A stretch of DNA of 64,000 nt from Legionella massiliensis (GTDB lineage Bacteria; Pseudomonadota; Gammaproteobacteria; Legionellales; Legionellaceae), in contig NZ_CCVW01000002.1 of assembly GCF_000756815.1 (NCBI RefSeq), positions 963,501-1,027,500 of the forward strand, in the 5' to 3' direction. Each line of letters opens with the position of its first letter. The first letter of the stretch is position 1. The translations under genes were made by a program, and so were the position numbers. The notes below the pieces were generated by a model. The model was not told where the DNA came from. It was given only the letters and a program-made list of their open reading frames with translations, and ran no database searches. Below are positions 14,407 through 23,336 of the stretch, in pieces.

Positions 14407-15768
14407 ATGAAGCATTCCTGGTTAAACAGCGTCTTTCCAATTGCCGCGATTTTCTCATTTCGTATGCTGGGTTTATTTATGTTAATCCCGGTATTCACTG
14501 TTTCTGCTGCTCAGCTAACGGATGCAACCCCTGTACTCATCGGTCTGGCCTTGGGAAGTTATGGTTTAACTCAGGGTATATTACAAATGCCCTTTGGCAT
14601 GTTGTCTGACCGTATTGGCCGAAAACCTGTTCTCAGCATTGGGCTATTGCTCTTCGCCTGTGGAAGCCTAATTGGTGCCTTCAGTCATTCCATATACACA
14701 ATGATCCTTGCCCGTACCCTACAAGGAACAGGGGCAATTGGTAGTGTTCTCATCGCATTACTTGCAGACCTGACCCCCGATGAGCAGCGCACCAAGGCTA
14801 TGGCGGTGATCGGTATGACAATCGGCCTCTCCTTTAGTCTGGCAATGGTCCTAAGCCCTGCGTTGACCAACCATTACGGTTTAGCAGGAATTTTTTATTT
14901 AACAACCTTCTTGGCTCTATTAGGCCTGCTCTTATTACATACCGTCATACCTAATCCACAGAAAGAACGCTTTCATTCAGACAGCGAAGCCAATCCTTCG
15001 CTTTTCAAATCAGTGATTTCTAACAAACATCTGCAGCGTTTAAATGCAGGTATTTTTATTCAACATTTTATTTTAACCGCCACCTTTTATGTCATTCCCC
15101 TCTTATTGCAGGAACAAATTAAACAGGGAAACCTAACTCAGCAGTGGTATTTTTATTTGCCACTTATGTTCTTTTCCTTTGTATTTATGGTGCCCTTCAT
15201 TATCTTGGCCGAAAAAAAACGACAAATGAAAATTGTCTTTTTTATGTCTGTACTGATAACCAGCCTGTGCCAATGGTTTCTTGCCCTATTGGGTCACAGC
15301 TGGCTTAGCCTCTGTGGTTTGATGTTTTTCTATTTTATTGCCTTTAATATTCTTGAAGCGACCCTCCCTTCGCTGATATCAAAACAAGCTGATACAGGCT
15401 CAAAGGGTACGGCAATGGGTATTTATTCCAGCAGCCAATTCCTAGGGATTTTTATCGGGGGATCTACTGCAGGTTTGCTCTATCAATTGAGTAGTAGTAC
15501 CGGAATCTTTATCTGCAACGGTTTATTAGGCCTGGTTTGGCTCATGCTAACTATTGCAATGAAGCCTAATGCTTATATTTCAACGATCCTTTTTAGTTAC
15601 CCCAAGATCCTGCAAAACGAAGCCCAGATAATTGCCCAATTAAGAGCGCTTGCCGGAGTTAATGATGTATCTGTTGTCAATGAAGAAGAGGTCATCTATC
15701 TAAGAGTCGATAGAGCCGTTTACAAGTCAGGCAGCGCAGAAAAAATTTTACAAAACTCAGACCTCTGA
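14407..15768 (+). CDS. yajR: MFS transporter with C-terminal ferredoxin-like domain, YajR type
   Basis: A 453-residue, 12-helix major facilitator. Motif A is clear after helix 2 (LSDRIGRKPVL, about residues 72-82), and PDEQRTKAMAVIG follows helix 4. After helix 12 a soluble tail of about 65 residues contains NEAQIIAQLRALAGVNDVSV and EEEVIYLRVDRA, which fits the YAM domain of E. coli YajR (454 residues). It is probably a proton-driven efflux carrier; the substrate is unknown. It is divergent from fabL with a 196-base spacer between starts and upstream of ssb on the same strand. Confidence 0.8.
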   Translation: MKHSWLNSVFPIAAIFSFRMLGLFMLIPVFTVSAAQLTDATPVLIGLALGSYGLTQGILQMPFGMLSDRIGRKPVLSIGLLLFACGSLIGAFSHSIYTMILARTLQGTGAIGSVLIALLADLTPDEQRTKAMAVIGMTIGLSFSLAMVLSPALTNHYGLAGIFYLTTFLALLGLLLLHTVIPNPQKERFHSDSEANPSLFKSVISNKHLQRLNAGIFIQHFILTATFYVIPLLLQEQIKQGNLTQQWYFYLPLMFFSFVFMVPFIILAEKKRQMKIVFFMSVLITSLCQWFLALLGHSWLSLCGLMFFYFIAFNILEATLPSLISKQADTGSKGTAMGIYSSSQFLGIFIGGSTAGLLYQLSSSTGIFICNGLLGLVWLMLTIAMKPNAYISTILFSYPKILQNEAQIIAQLRALAGVNDVSVVNEEEVIYLRVDRAVYKSGSAEKILQNSDL

Positions 15769-15814
15769 AGCACAATGAGTTCAAGCAAAGCTACGAAATT
15801 GTATTCAGATTAGT

Positions 15815-15820
15815 TATAAT
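15815..15820 (+). promoter_or_regulatory. Putative -10 box for ssb
   Basis: A perfect TATAAT lies 35 bases before the ssb start codon, with no convincing -35 box at the right distance. The ribosome site CAGGAG follows at 15841. Confidence 0.35.
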
Positions 15821-15854
15821 CCGCCTCTAACTTTCGCATGCAGGAGAATAAAAA

Positions 15855-16328
15855 ATGGCTCGTGGGATTAATAAAGTCATCTTAGTGGGTAACGTCGGGG
15901 GTGATCCTGAGGTCAGATATCTACCAAATGGTAATGCCGTAACTACCTTATCAGTAGCGACCAGTGAATCGTGGAAAGATAAGCAAACCGGTGAGAAACA
16001 AGACCGTACAGAATGGCATCGTGTAGTCTGTTTTAATCGTCTTGGTGAAATTGCAGGGGAATATCTTCGCAAAGGCTCCAAACTTTATGTTGAGGGAAGC
16101 TTACGTACCCGTAAATGGCAAGATCAGCAGGGACAAGATCGTTATACGACTGAAATTATAGCCTCAGACATACAGATGCTTGATAGCAAAGGAACCGGAG
16201 GAGCACCTAGTTACGATGATATGGCTCCACCACCACATGCTCAGCAGCAACAAAGCGCACGCAAACCCCAACCAGCGCAATCCGCACAGGATGCCTTCGA
16301 TGAGTTGGATGACGACATTCCATTCTAA
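15855..16328 (+). CDS. ssb: Single-stranded DNA-binding protein
   Basis: A 157-residue SSB that coats single-stranded DNA in replication, repair and recombination. The N-terminal OB fold (about 1-110) begins [20 protein letters not shown] and includes the conserved [16 protein letters not shown] Gln/Pro/Ala-rich linker follows, ending in the acidic partner-binding tip DDDIPF. The length is normal for a gammaproteobacterial SSB. Its neighbours are yajR upstream and a repeat-filled spacer downstream. Confidence 0.97.
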   Translation: MARGINKVILVGNVGGDPEVRYLPNGNAVTTLSVATSESWKDKQTGEKQDRTEWHRVVCFNRLGEIAGEYLRKGSKLYVEGSLRTRKWQDQQGQDRYTTEIIASDIQMLDSKGTGGAPSYDDMAPPPHAQQQQSARKPQPAQSAQDAFDELDDDIPF

Positions 16329-16347
16329 ATTCAAACGTAATAGCTCA

Positions 16348-16440
16348 GGTGGGATGTAAAAATCTTGGAGAAAGTTCAATTTTGCTCTCGACATGGGCCA
16401 AAAGTGGACTTTCCTAGGTACGGAGTGATCTATTACATTC
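16348..16440. repeat. Diverged repeat copy and IS-like remnant at the left edge of the Pel region
   Basis: AATCTTGGAGAAAGTT (16361) and GGACTTTC (16406) occur in the same order and similar spacing as AATCTTGGTGAAAGTT and AGACTTTC of the repeat at 11589-11734, so this is a distant copy. Arms 16370-16384 and 16399-16413 form a 15-bp imperfect palindrome. It ends in TACGGAGTGATCTATTACA, which resembles, in inverted orientation, the sequence at 32693-32710. Confidence 0.5.
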
Positions 16441-16462
16441 AAACACAATCTATTTTGTTATT

Positions 16463-16499
16463 CCTAAAGCCTTAGTCTTAAAGGTTTTAGGTTTTTTTT
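16463..16499 (+). terminator. Putative intrinsic terminator just upstream of the cupin gene
   Basis: CCTAAA with CCTT pairs imperfectly with AAGG and TTTTAGG, followed by a run of 8 T (16492-16499). The next start codon is only 12 bases further on. It could end ssb transcripts or act as a leader attenuator for the cupin gene. Confidence 0.5.
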
Positions 16500-16511
16500 A
16501 GAAGGTGACAA

Positions 16512-16871
16512 ATGGAAAAGGTTAATTTATCTGAAAAATTTGAACTTTTTGACGAATATTGGTCGCCACACATTGTAGGTGAACTGAATGGGCAATACAT
16601 GAAGCTGGCAAAGTTCAAGGGAGAATTCATGTGGCATAGCCACGCCAATGAAGATGAATTATTTTTGGTAATAAAAGGCAGTCTACGAATTGAGTTCCGC
16701 GATGGTTCTATTACCTTAAATGAAGGCGAATTTTACATTGTCTCCAGGGGTGTTGAACATAAACCAGTCGCAGATGAAGAAGCTCATGTAATGCTACTAG
16801 AGCCTCAATCTACGGAGCAAACTGGTGGCATTGAAAGCGATTTATTAGTAGCTACTCAACCATGGATTTAA
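16512..16871 (+). CDS. Small cupin-domain protein
   Basis: A 119-residue single-domain cupin. Motif 1 is WHSHANEDELFLVIKGSLRI, supplying two His and a Glu, and motif 2 is EGEFYIVSRGVEHKP with the last His, so a metal site is likely. The family includes sugar-phosphate isomerase-like and small storage or binding cupins, and the function here is unknown. A GAAGGTG ribosome site lies 6 bases before ATG, and a T-run terminator-like hairpin ends 12 bases before it. Its stop overlaps the stop of the convergent serine hydrolase by 4 bases (TTAA). Confidence 0.8.
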   Translation: MEKVNLSEKFELFDEYWSPHIVGELNGQYMKLAKFKGEFMWHSHANEDELFLVIKGSLRIEFRDGSITLNEGEFYIVSRGVEHKPVADEEAHVMLLEPQSTEQTGGIESDLLVATQPWI

Positions 16872-18082
16872 GACTTAACTGACCCGATTTCCGGCAGCGA
16901 CGCAAGAACACGCATCGCCAAATAAATCATATCATCCATTTCCTCAACCTCTGGTCCAATTTGATTGACAATAACAACCATACTTAAAGATAACTTGGGT
17001 ATATAGAGAAAAACCGTATGATAACCTAAGGTACCTCCATTGTGAGTCCAGATATCACCATAGCGCTCATCGGTGATATGTCCCACTCCAAGACCGTACC
17101 CAACTGCATCACTCTTAGCAGAAAGAGGTTCTCCTGATTTGCATTCGCTATTATCAACGCAGACTAATGCTTGTAACTCTCGTAGTTGTTTTCCTTTTAG
17201 AAATTGTTTTGAAAATAACAGATCAGCCCAGTTTGCTAAATCTTGGCTGCGGCTTATTATAGCCCCAGCCGCGCCTGCCCAAGACAAAGTCAAAGCTGTT
17301 ATATCCTGCTGATAGAATTCTGCATGCTGCGTCTTCTCCATCATGTAACCATGAGCCATCTCTCTAAAATGTCCCAGGGGATAGCTGCTAGGTTCATAGT
17401 AAATATGCTGAAATCGTTGAGGATATTTTTTAAATATTTTCTCACTTAGCAGTTGCTCAACCGTTTTATTAGTAAGTCGTTCTAGCAACATCCCAGCCAG
17501 AATGTAATTCGTATTTGAATACTCATAGTTTTCACCTGCATTAAAATTTGTATTAGGATTGTGCGAGTAAGCAAGATTGACCAATACATTTGGAGACCAA
17601 TAATACTTAGGATTTAAAGCAATCTCCCTAAAGAGCCCGGCATCATCAGTGTAATTATAAATACCAGAAGTCATGTTCAAGAGATGCTTAATCTTTATCC
17701 CCTTCCAGGCCTGATACTCTGGCAACCAAAGACCTAAGGGCTGTTCAATATTAAAATCAATATTAAGTTTACCCGCTTCAGACTCTTCTTCTAACTTCAG
17801 GATAAGTGCGGCAATAAAGGATTTTGTTGTGGAACCGATTTGCATAAGATGCGAGGTACGCATTCGAATTCTTCGTTCTTTATTAGCTAGCCCGCTAGAA
17901 AAATTCCAAGTCTGATGGGTATTCGTATCAATCATAGAGACAGAGGCCCCTGGTAAATGATAGGTATTTACGACCTCATCAATAGTCTTTTGAATAAGGG
18001 TAGGGTTTTTAATAAGTTCCGCAGAGACAGAGGCACAACTAAAGATAAAAAGAAAAGCAGTAATAATCTTCTTTACAAACAT
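16868..18082 (-). CDS. Periplasmic serine hydrolase of the beta-lactamase/class C PBP fold
   Basis: A 404-residue protein with a signal peptide (MFVKKIITAFLFIFSCASVSA) and a beta-lactamase family domain. The nucleophile motif is S84-T-T-K87, the second is Y188-S-N190, and HNGGTLGYH near the C-terminus is the third (HxG). This arrangement fits serine hydrolases, esterases and D-aminopeptidases of the AmpC-like superfamily as well as class C beta-lactamases, so a resistance role should not be assumed. It lies downstream of pelG on the same strand after 105 bases. Confidence 0.85.
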   Translation of the reverse strand: MFVKKIITAFLFIFSCASVSAELIKNPTLIQKTIDEVVNTYHLPGASVSMIDTNTHQTWNFSSGLANKERRIRMRTSHLMQIGSTTKSFIAALILKLEEESEAGKLNIDFNIEQPLGLWLPEYQAWKGIKIKHLLNMTSGIYNYTDDAGLFREIALNPKYYWSPNVLVNLAYSHNPNTNFNAGENYEYSNTNYILAGMLLERLTNKTVEQLLSEKIFKKYPQRFQHIYYEPSSYPLGHFREMAHGYMMEKTQHAEFYQQDITALTLSWAGAAGAIISRSQDLANWADLLFSKQFLKGKQLRELQALVCVDNSECKSGEPLSAKSDAVGYGLGVGHITDERYGDIWTHNGGTLGYHTVFLYIPKLSLSMVVIVNQIGPEVEEMDDMIYLAMRVLASLPEIGSVKS

Positions 18083-18187
18083 TTTTCAGCAAGTCAAAGC
18101 AAAATATTTTCAATTATACAGTTATCTCCATTATCGGTCTATTTGTTTTGTTTTTTAACTTATTGCAAATAGTTAAACATGACCATC

Positions 18188-19558
18188 TTAGTTTGACATA
18201 AACGAATAATAGCTCAGCTTCCTAAAGGATTCTCTGAGAGAAATTACAGCAATAAGATTAGTGAATAGTAAGGACATTGCAAATCCATAACCAAAATAGA
18301 GTGGTCCTAAATAAAGGGTTAAATAAGTCAATGCAAAATTCAGAAAAAAGAAAATGATGGTTAGATACAATGCGTTGCGCGCCATATCGAGATAAAAAAA
18401 TAAATTAAGCTGGGCAATTAGCAAAACTAAAAGAAATGCAGCTACAGTCGTTATTCGTAATAAATAAACGTAGATTGGAGCTAATTTGAGTAAGGCTAAG
18501 ATCTCAGGAGCAAGTAATATAGCGAATAATGTAATACCTCCTTGTATTTTTAAAGTATTTAAAATGCAGTTTCTAGCCATAACTACTAATTCAGCGTGCT
18601 TCTTATTGAGTTCTTCTAAGGTTGCGCCTTCACGAATGGCATCATAGTAGCGGTGAAAGTAGCGTGAAAAATTCGCTTCTACTTCGTAAAAAAACGTTGA
18701 TATGCCAGGTATCATTAGAAGAAATGAAATAAAGACAGGCATATCGTAGAGGGGGGAAGCGCGTAAGGCGCCTAAGGTTAAAGTGCTTGTATTGTCGCTG
18801 AACCAGAAACTTAACTTATCAATCCAGAGGCCTAAATAAAAAAAGAAACCACTATAGACCAAAGCGGGGTTTAATTTCATAAAGTGAAGAAATCTTCTGC
18901 TAAACAGGTAGTTAGAAGGATAAGTTTTAAGCATAAAAATAAATAAACAAATGGCTAAAATGACTTGTCCAATATAAAAAGAAAATAGTAATCCTGACAG
19001 CTCATATTGATATAAGTAAACTGCTAGTAAAAAGGTAGTTACATAACCCAAAAAAAATGAAAATAGCAAAAAGCGATATTTTTTTAATCCTGCGAAGGCA
19101 TTAGAAAAAACCCAAATAATATTGAGTAAAACGAAGCTACTCGCCATGAGCAGTTTTACCGCTAGGGGTTGATCAAATAACAAAAACTCTGCCGAAAGAT
19201 AGCCAATGACCGTGCTGGCTGCCGATAGGTATAAGATTGCTGCAATAAAATTTGGTCTAATTAACTGATATTTCTTTTCAAAGATTCGATCGGAGATAAA
19301 GCGGTTCAAGCTATGTTGAAAGATTCCACTTACTATTAAAGATGAGGCAACAAGATAAGTCACTGCTACTAAAAATTGTACGGCAAAAAGTTTGGGCCCC
19401 AGGAAGTGATTCACAACAAAATAAATCGCAATAAGAATGCCAATGGAAATAATCCATGCGCCGTTGCTAAGTATGCCCGCATACAATTGGCTGCGCAAAA
19501 ATTTCCAGAAGGAATCAGTATTTGCTAATTTACGTAATTCAAAACCTATTCCCGCCAT
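18188..19558 (-). CDS. pelG: Pel polysaccharide inner-membrane transporter PelG
   Basis: A 456-residue, polytopic MATE/Wzx-like membrane protein with about 12 hydrophobic helices; the length equals that of Pseudomonas PelG. It opens with the family start MAGIGFELRKL and has a cytoplasmic-loop region with FFYEVEANFSRYFHRYYDAI. In the Pel system it works with PelD, PelE and PelF in the inner-membrane synthase complex that moves the partly acetylated galactosamine-containing polymer into the periplasm. It is the last gene of the pelBCDEFG operon. Its ATG shares one base with the pelF stop. Confidence 0.93.
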   Translation of the reverse strand: MAGIGFELRKLANTDSFWKFLRSQLYAGILSNGAWIISIGILIAIYFVVNHFLGPKLFAVQFLVAVTYLVASSLIVSGIFQHSLNRFISDRIFEKKYQLIRPNFIAAILYLSAASTVIGYLSAEFLLFDQPLAVKLLMASSFVLLNIIWVFSNAFAGLKKYRFLLFSFFLGYVTTFLLAVYLYQYELSGLLFSFYIGQVILAICLFIFMLKTYPSNYLFSRRFLHFMKLNPALVYSGFFFYLGLWIDKLSFWFSDNTSTLTLGALRASPLYDMPVFISFLLMIPGISTFFYEVEANFSRYFHRYYDAIREGATLEELNKKHAELVVMARNCILNTLKIQGGITLFAILLAPEILALLKLAPIYVYLLRITTVAAFLLVLLIAQLNLFFYLDMARNALYLTIIFFFLNFALTYLTLYLGPLYFGYGFAMSLLFTNLIAVISLRESFRKLSYYSFMSN

Positions 19559-21078
19559 TAGCTTAGTGCCTTCTGATAAATGTCATTATAAGAATTAACC
19601 ATTTTTTCCTGTGTATAGTATTTCTCTACGCGAGTAATGCAAACCTTATGAGCCTGCTGCCAAAGAGCGCGGTTATTAAGCAGCTTAACTGCTTCTTCTG
19701 CAAGCATGGACGCATTGGTAATCGAAATAACAGCTCCGCATTTGCCTAAGGCACGATCTTCTTCATCGCGCCCTTCAATAAGCTCCTTACAGGCACCTAC
19801 AGATGTAGCAATAACAGGAATCCCTGCAGCCAGGGACTCTAAAAGAACCAGAGGCATACCTTCACTAATAGAGGACAAGACAATTAAGCCTGCATTGGCA
19901 AGAATATAAAGCATATCGCCCTCTTCAATGAAATGAATATGGTCTTTAAGCCCCATCAAAGAGATGTAATCTAGGCATTCCTGGGCATATTCAGGATCCT
20001 CGTTGCCTATATTTCTTATCCAGGCCTTAATGCCAGGATCCATTTCAATCATTATTGCAATTGAGCGAATAAAGGTTTTTACATCTTTAATACGTACTAC
20101 ACGCCCGACAAAGCAAACAATTTTGGGAATTTCTGCATTTGCAGGTCGTCTTATGGCTGCAAATTTCTTTATATCAACGCCATTTGGAATTACCAGGGTT
20201 TTTGCCTCATCAGCCCCAGCAGATTGTTGCTGTAGCCTTGCGTTGTCATATAGGCTGATAATCAAACTTGCGTAGTGATAACAACTTCGTGCAAGAGAGT
20301 CAAAAAAATTGAGCCATACATTATGCTGATAGCTAAAGTTCTTTGTATTAGAAATTAATTTGTCGACTCTGGGAAACATGGTTGTTTGTAATAACTCAAT
20401 GCTTCGTTCTTTCGAATACAGACCATGCTCACATAAGATCATAGGCCAGCCGTAACGTTGATGTATCATAGTGGCTAAAAAACCTGCATAGCCCGTAGAA
20501 ATGGAGTGTAGAACTTTGGTTTTTGGTACTTTCTCCACCATTTTTGCCATCTGCCATAACGGCATATGCATATTGCGGACATTCCAAAAATAATCGATGA
20601 ATGAGGAGGTTGTACTATAGCTTGTGTACTGCTCTTTAATATATTCCCAAGATTCTTCACTGCGTAGAAAATGTTCTAAATTAAAGCTATCTTCAGCAAG
20701 CAAATGACTAATGTTTGGAAGTTGTTCACATAAATCCTTTGGACAGCCATGAGATTGTTTAAAGGTCTGGTGCATTTCTTTTATTTGGTCCAATTCCTCC
20801 TGACGCGAATCGAGCTTCAGTGGAATACCTTTTTCTCTTTCTTCAACGAAAAATAAGTAAACAATCTGCAGATGGACAAGATTATCAGGTATTGGATATA
20901 AGAACTCTTTGTAAAGACCTTCAACAGCGCCTAAAAAAATAACGCCAAATTTGTACTGAGGTAGATTTTCAATCAGTTGAAAAATCCATGATGACACCCC
21001 TCCTCTAACAAAGGGATAAGTTCCTTCAGCAAATAATAGGATGTCAACTTCTTTGCTTGAAAAGCAGGTTTCAATCAT
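19558..21078 (-). CDS. pelF: Pel polysaccharide glycosyltransferase PelF
   Basis: A 506-residue cytosolic GT4-family glycosyltransferase, the polymerising enzyme of the Pel system. The N-terminal half opens with DILLFAEGTYPFVRGGVSSW, a PelF hallmark. The C-terminal Rossmann half has VGRVVRIKDVKTFIRSI and the sugar-nucleotide motif SEGMPLVLLESLAAGIPV with the conserved E-x7-E. Length matches known PelF (about 507). It overlaps pelE by 8 bases and pelG by one. The donor is expected to be a UDP-N-acetylhexosamine, which fits the nearby 4-epimerase gene. Confidence 0.95.
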   Translation of the reverse strand: MIETCFSSKEVDILLFAEGTYPFVRGGVSSWIFQLIENLPQYKFGVIFLGAVEGLYKEFLYPIPDNLVHLQIVYLFFVEEREKGIPLKLDSRQEELDQIKEMHQTFKQSHGCPKDLCEQLPNISHLLAEDSFNLEHFLRSEESWEYIKEQYTSYSTTSSFIDYFWNVRNMHMPLWQMAKMVEKVPKTKVLHSISTGYAGFLATMIHQRYGWPMILCEHGLYSKERSIELLQTTMFPRVDKLISNTKNFSYQHNVWLNFFDSLARSCYHYASLIISLYDNARLQQQSAGADEAKTLVIPNGVDIKKFAAIRRPANAEIPKIVCFVGRVVRIKDVKTFIRSIAIMIEMDPGIKAWIRNIGNEDPEYAQECLDYISLMGLKDHIHFIEEGDMLYILANAGLIVLSSISEGMPLVLLESLAAGIPVIATSVGACKELIEGRDEEDRALGKCGAVISITNASMLAEEAVKLLNNRALWQQAHKVCITRVEKYYTQEKMVNSYNDIYQKALS

Positions 21079-22015
21079 GGGTCACCCAAAACGATATCAG
21101 TGGTTCTAAACTAATTAATCCTTTCCTCTGACACGGTCTAAGCGTGTCCTTGATTGCGCTATAGTTTTTTTCAATATATTCAATTTCAGCAAGGCAAGAA
21201 AGAATTTTATATTCTGGCGCCTCATTCTCAACAGCTAGTTTTAGCCATTGTTTAGCCTCTTTGATATCTGACTGCTGTAAGGCAACCTTAGCGAGTAATA
21301 AGGGAAGTTCAATGTCGTCAGGCAAAACTTCTAAAGCTTGTAGGGCATTCTTTTTGATATTTAGAAGTGTATTTCTAAGATTCTCATTCATCACCAAGTA
21401 GTTATATACCTGCTCCCACATAATCTGGGCAATTTGTTTCTTATAGTAGGCTATTTTAATCGGATCTTCTGTTCTACTAAGTTCAGTAAGAAAAAATTTG
21501 ATTAAATTCAGGAGACTCCTTTCACGTTTATCCATGAGACTTTGTGCGAAAAGACGGACCTCATCCATCTCGTCGCCCAAAGCGAGCGCATTAATTTTAT
21601 TGACATTTTTTGCTCCAAACTGATTTGCAGCAACTAAGAGTTTCTGCCGTAGCAATTTGGGGAAGTTTGCTGAAGTTGCGATCTTAAAACCACTACTCTC
21701 ACCAAATACCGTGTTTTCAAAAACAGGAGGACGCTGGTAATCGGGCTGATCAACCATAGACCAAGCTATATTCTTCTTTTTCACAGGTTTCTGATAATGC
21801 AAAGTTAAGCAAATAATAAAAGAAATTAAAATGCCAAAACCGATAATTGATACGCAGAGGATATAGAGAAGAAGAAAGGTAAGGGGCGGTTGATGACGCA
21901 TGTATGCGGGAATTAGCAGGGAAATTATATAGGCAATGGGCAAGCAAATAATGCAGTAAAATGGCCATATTATGAAAAGACTATTAACTTGTAAAAAATA
22001 GTCAATCGATAGCAT
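21071..22015 (-). CDS. pelE: Pel inner-membrane protein PelE
   Basis: A 314-residue protein with two N-terminal membrane helices (about 12-36 and 44-70), a middle region with KINALALGDEMDEVRLFAQSLMD, and helical TPR-like repeats at the C-terminus (LEVLPDDIELPLLLAKVALQQSDIKEA and onward). This is the PelE plan: a membrane anchor plus cytoplasmic TPRs that contact PelD and PelF. It is slightly shorter than the Pseudomonas protein (about 329). It overlaps pelD by 14 bases. Identification rests on order and architecture more than on residue conservation. Confidence 0.85.
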   Translation of the reverse strand: MLSIDYFLQVNSLFIIWPFYCIICLPIAYIISLLIPAYMRHQPPLTFLLLYILCVSIIGFGILISFIICLTLHYQKPVKKKNIAWSMVDQPDYQRPPVFENTVFGESSGFKIATSANFPKLLRQKLLVAANQFGAKNVNKINALALGDEMDEVRLFAQSLMDKRERSLLNLIKFFLTELSRTEDPIKIAYYKKQIAQIMWEQVYNYLVMNENLRNTLLNIKKNALQALEVLPDDIELPLLLAKVALQQSDIKEAKQWLKLAVENEAPEYKILSCLAEIEYIEKNYSAIKDTLRPCQRKGLISLEPLISFWVTHD

Positions 22016-23336
22016 GAGTTGCGTTCTCTATAAAAGTATCGAGCTGGATGTTTACGGCTTGATCACTTATTTGCCGGAAACGAAAATTCAACCCATGGGT
22101 ATTAATTTCCAAGCCAAAATCATTTTTTAAAAGCGTATTAATACGATTTTTATAGCCCAACATTGCTTCCATGCCTGTTAGGGGCATGAGAGTAATAATA
22201 AGTTTGGCGGAGCCAAGATCAAGCTCCCAAAGATAGTCCAGAGAACGTTTTTGTCTTTGCAGGATATAGGCAATATTCTGTTGCTGCTGATGTGGAGGAA
22301 CAACAATACAAGCAAGAAAACTATCAACTCGATGTGTTTTATTTAAACTCACTGCCGATTTCAATTCATTTAAAAACTCCGGGGGGCAACTCGGAAACTC
22401 TTTTATTAAAGCACCAGGGCCTTTGATATTTGCTAGGGTTGAGGTGAAATAGGAGGCAAACACGCATAAGGTTTCTAAAGTATCATGTGTCAAAGACCAA
22501 AAGGGCATTTCTTTGATAATGATGAATCCGATTAGTTCATTATTTATGTCTAATAGTGGAACAGCTGCCAAATAATCACTATTCCTAGCTGCCAGTTTGT
22601 TTACAGCAAAATAGGCTGCAGCTTTGTGGTTAATTACACTTTCGACGAGGGGATCTTCTCTATTGATAAAGAAGTGTTTTCCTAAGACAGCAAGAGTATC
22701 AATTTGTTCGTTGTCATTATCGTAGAGGCAAAAGACAGCGCTACTTATCGAACAAAATTGACTAAAAATAGTAAGTAGAGATTCACCGGTTGCAGGATTG
22801 ATTTCACAATTATTTTTCAAGAGCTCTTGTTTTATTTGTAGGAAGGCATCTCTAAATGACAAAGGCTTAACAATATAAGATTGCTCAATACGCTCGTGGG
22901 AAATACGTAATAGATAGTAATCCCGGGATAAATTCTCTAAATGCTCACGCACATAAGCGTTTAAGTCTTGAACATGACGTATTCGTGAGCTCCAATAGGA
23001 GCTAAATACTCCAATCAACAAAGTTAATCCAATACTTCCAGCCACGTATTCGCGTAATAACCCACTGTCAAAGAGAGAGGTAGATTGCTCATAAAGTAAA
23101 ATAATCAATAGAATAAGAAGAGAGAGGGCGCCATATAAAGCATCATAAAAGAGGCTGCAAAAAATAGGGGCTAAAAGAATCCAAGGAAAGGGCCCTTTGA
23201 GTGAATAGGGATCCTCCGGTGAGATTAGATGAGCTAAAAAGATAATAAGCAAAGTGATTACAATCGTTTCGATTGATTTCCAGGTATCACTTCGCTTATG
23301 TCCATAAGCGATTGAAAAATCCTTTTCAAATTTCAT
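22002..23336 (-). CDS. pelD: c-di-GMP receptor PelD
   Basis: A 444-residue inner-membrane protein. Four hydrophobic segments (about 24-112) are followed by a GAF domain (about 165-305) and a degenerate GGDEF-like domain (about 320-444). The inhibitory-site motif that binds c-di-GMP is present as R364-S-L-D367, and a further Arg, R398, sits at about the spacing of the third ligand-contacting Arg in Pseudomonas PelD (R367, D370, R402). No catalytic GGDEF box is seen, so it is a receptor and not a cyclase. Polymer synthesis is therefore probably switched on by c-di-GMP after translation. It starts directly at the pelC stop. Confidence 0.93.
   Translation of the reverse strand: MKFEKDFSIAYGHKRSDTWKSIETIVITLLIIFLAHLISPEDPYSLKGPFPWILLAPIFCSLFYDALYGALSLLILLIILLYEQSTSLFDSGLLREYVAGSIGLTLLIGVFSSYWSSRIRHVQDLNAYVREHLENLSRDYYLLRISHERIEQSYIVKPLSFRDAFLQIKQELLKNNCEINPATGESLLTIFSQFCSISSAVFCLYDNDNEQIDTLAVLGKHFFINREDPLVESVINHKAAAYFAVNKLAARNSDYLAAVPLLDINNELIGFIIIKEMPFWSLTHDTLETLCVFASYFTSTLANIKGPGALIKEFPSCPPEFLNELKSAVSLNKTHRVDSFLACIVVPPHQQQQNIAYILQRQKRSLDYLWELDLGSAKLIITLMPLTGMEAMLGYKNRINTLLKNDFGLEINTHGLNFRFRQISDQAVNIQLDTFIENATHAID

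Noticed and set aside
16868..18082. Antibiotic-resistance beta-lactamase
   Set aside because: SxxK, YxN and HxG motifs are shared by many serine hydrolases; sequence alone does not support a resistance call.
18083..18187. Possible terminator CTATTTG/CAAATAG after pelG
   Set aside because: A 7-bp AT-rich stem with a 20-base loop and no T-run is too weak to call.
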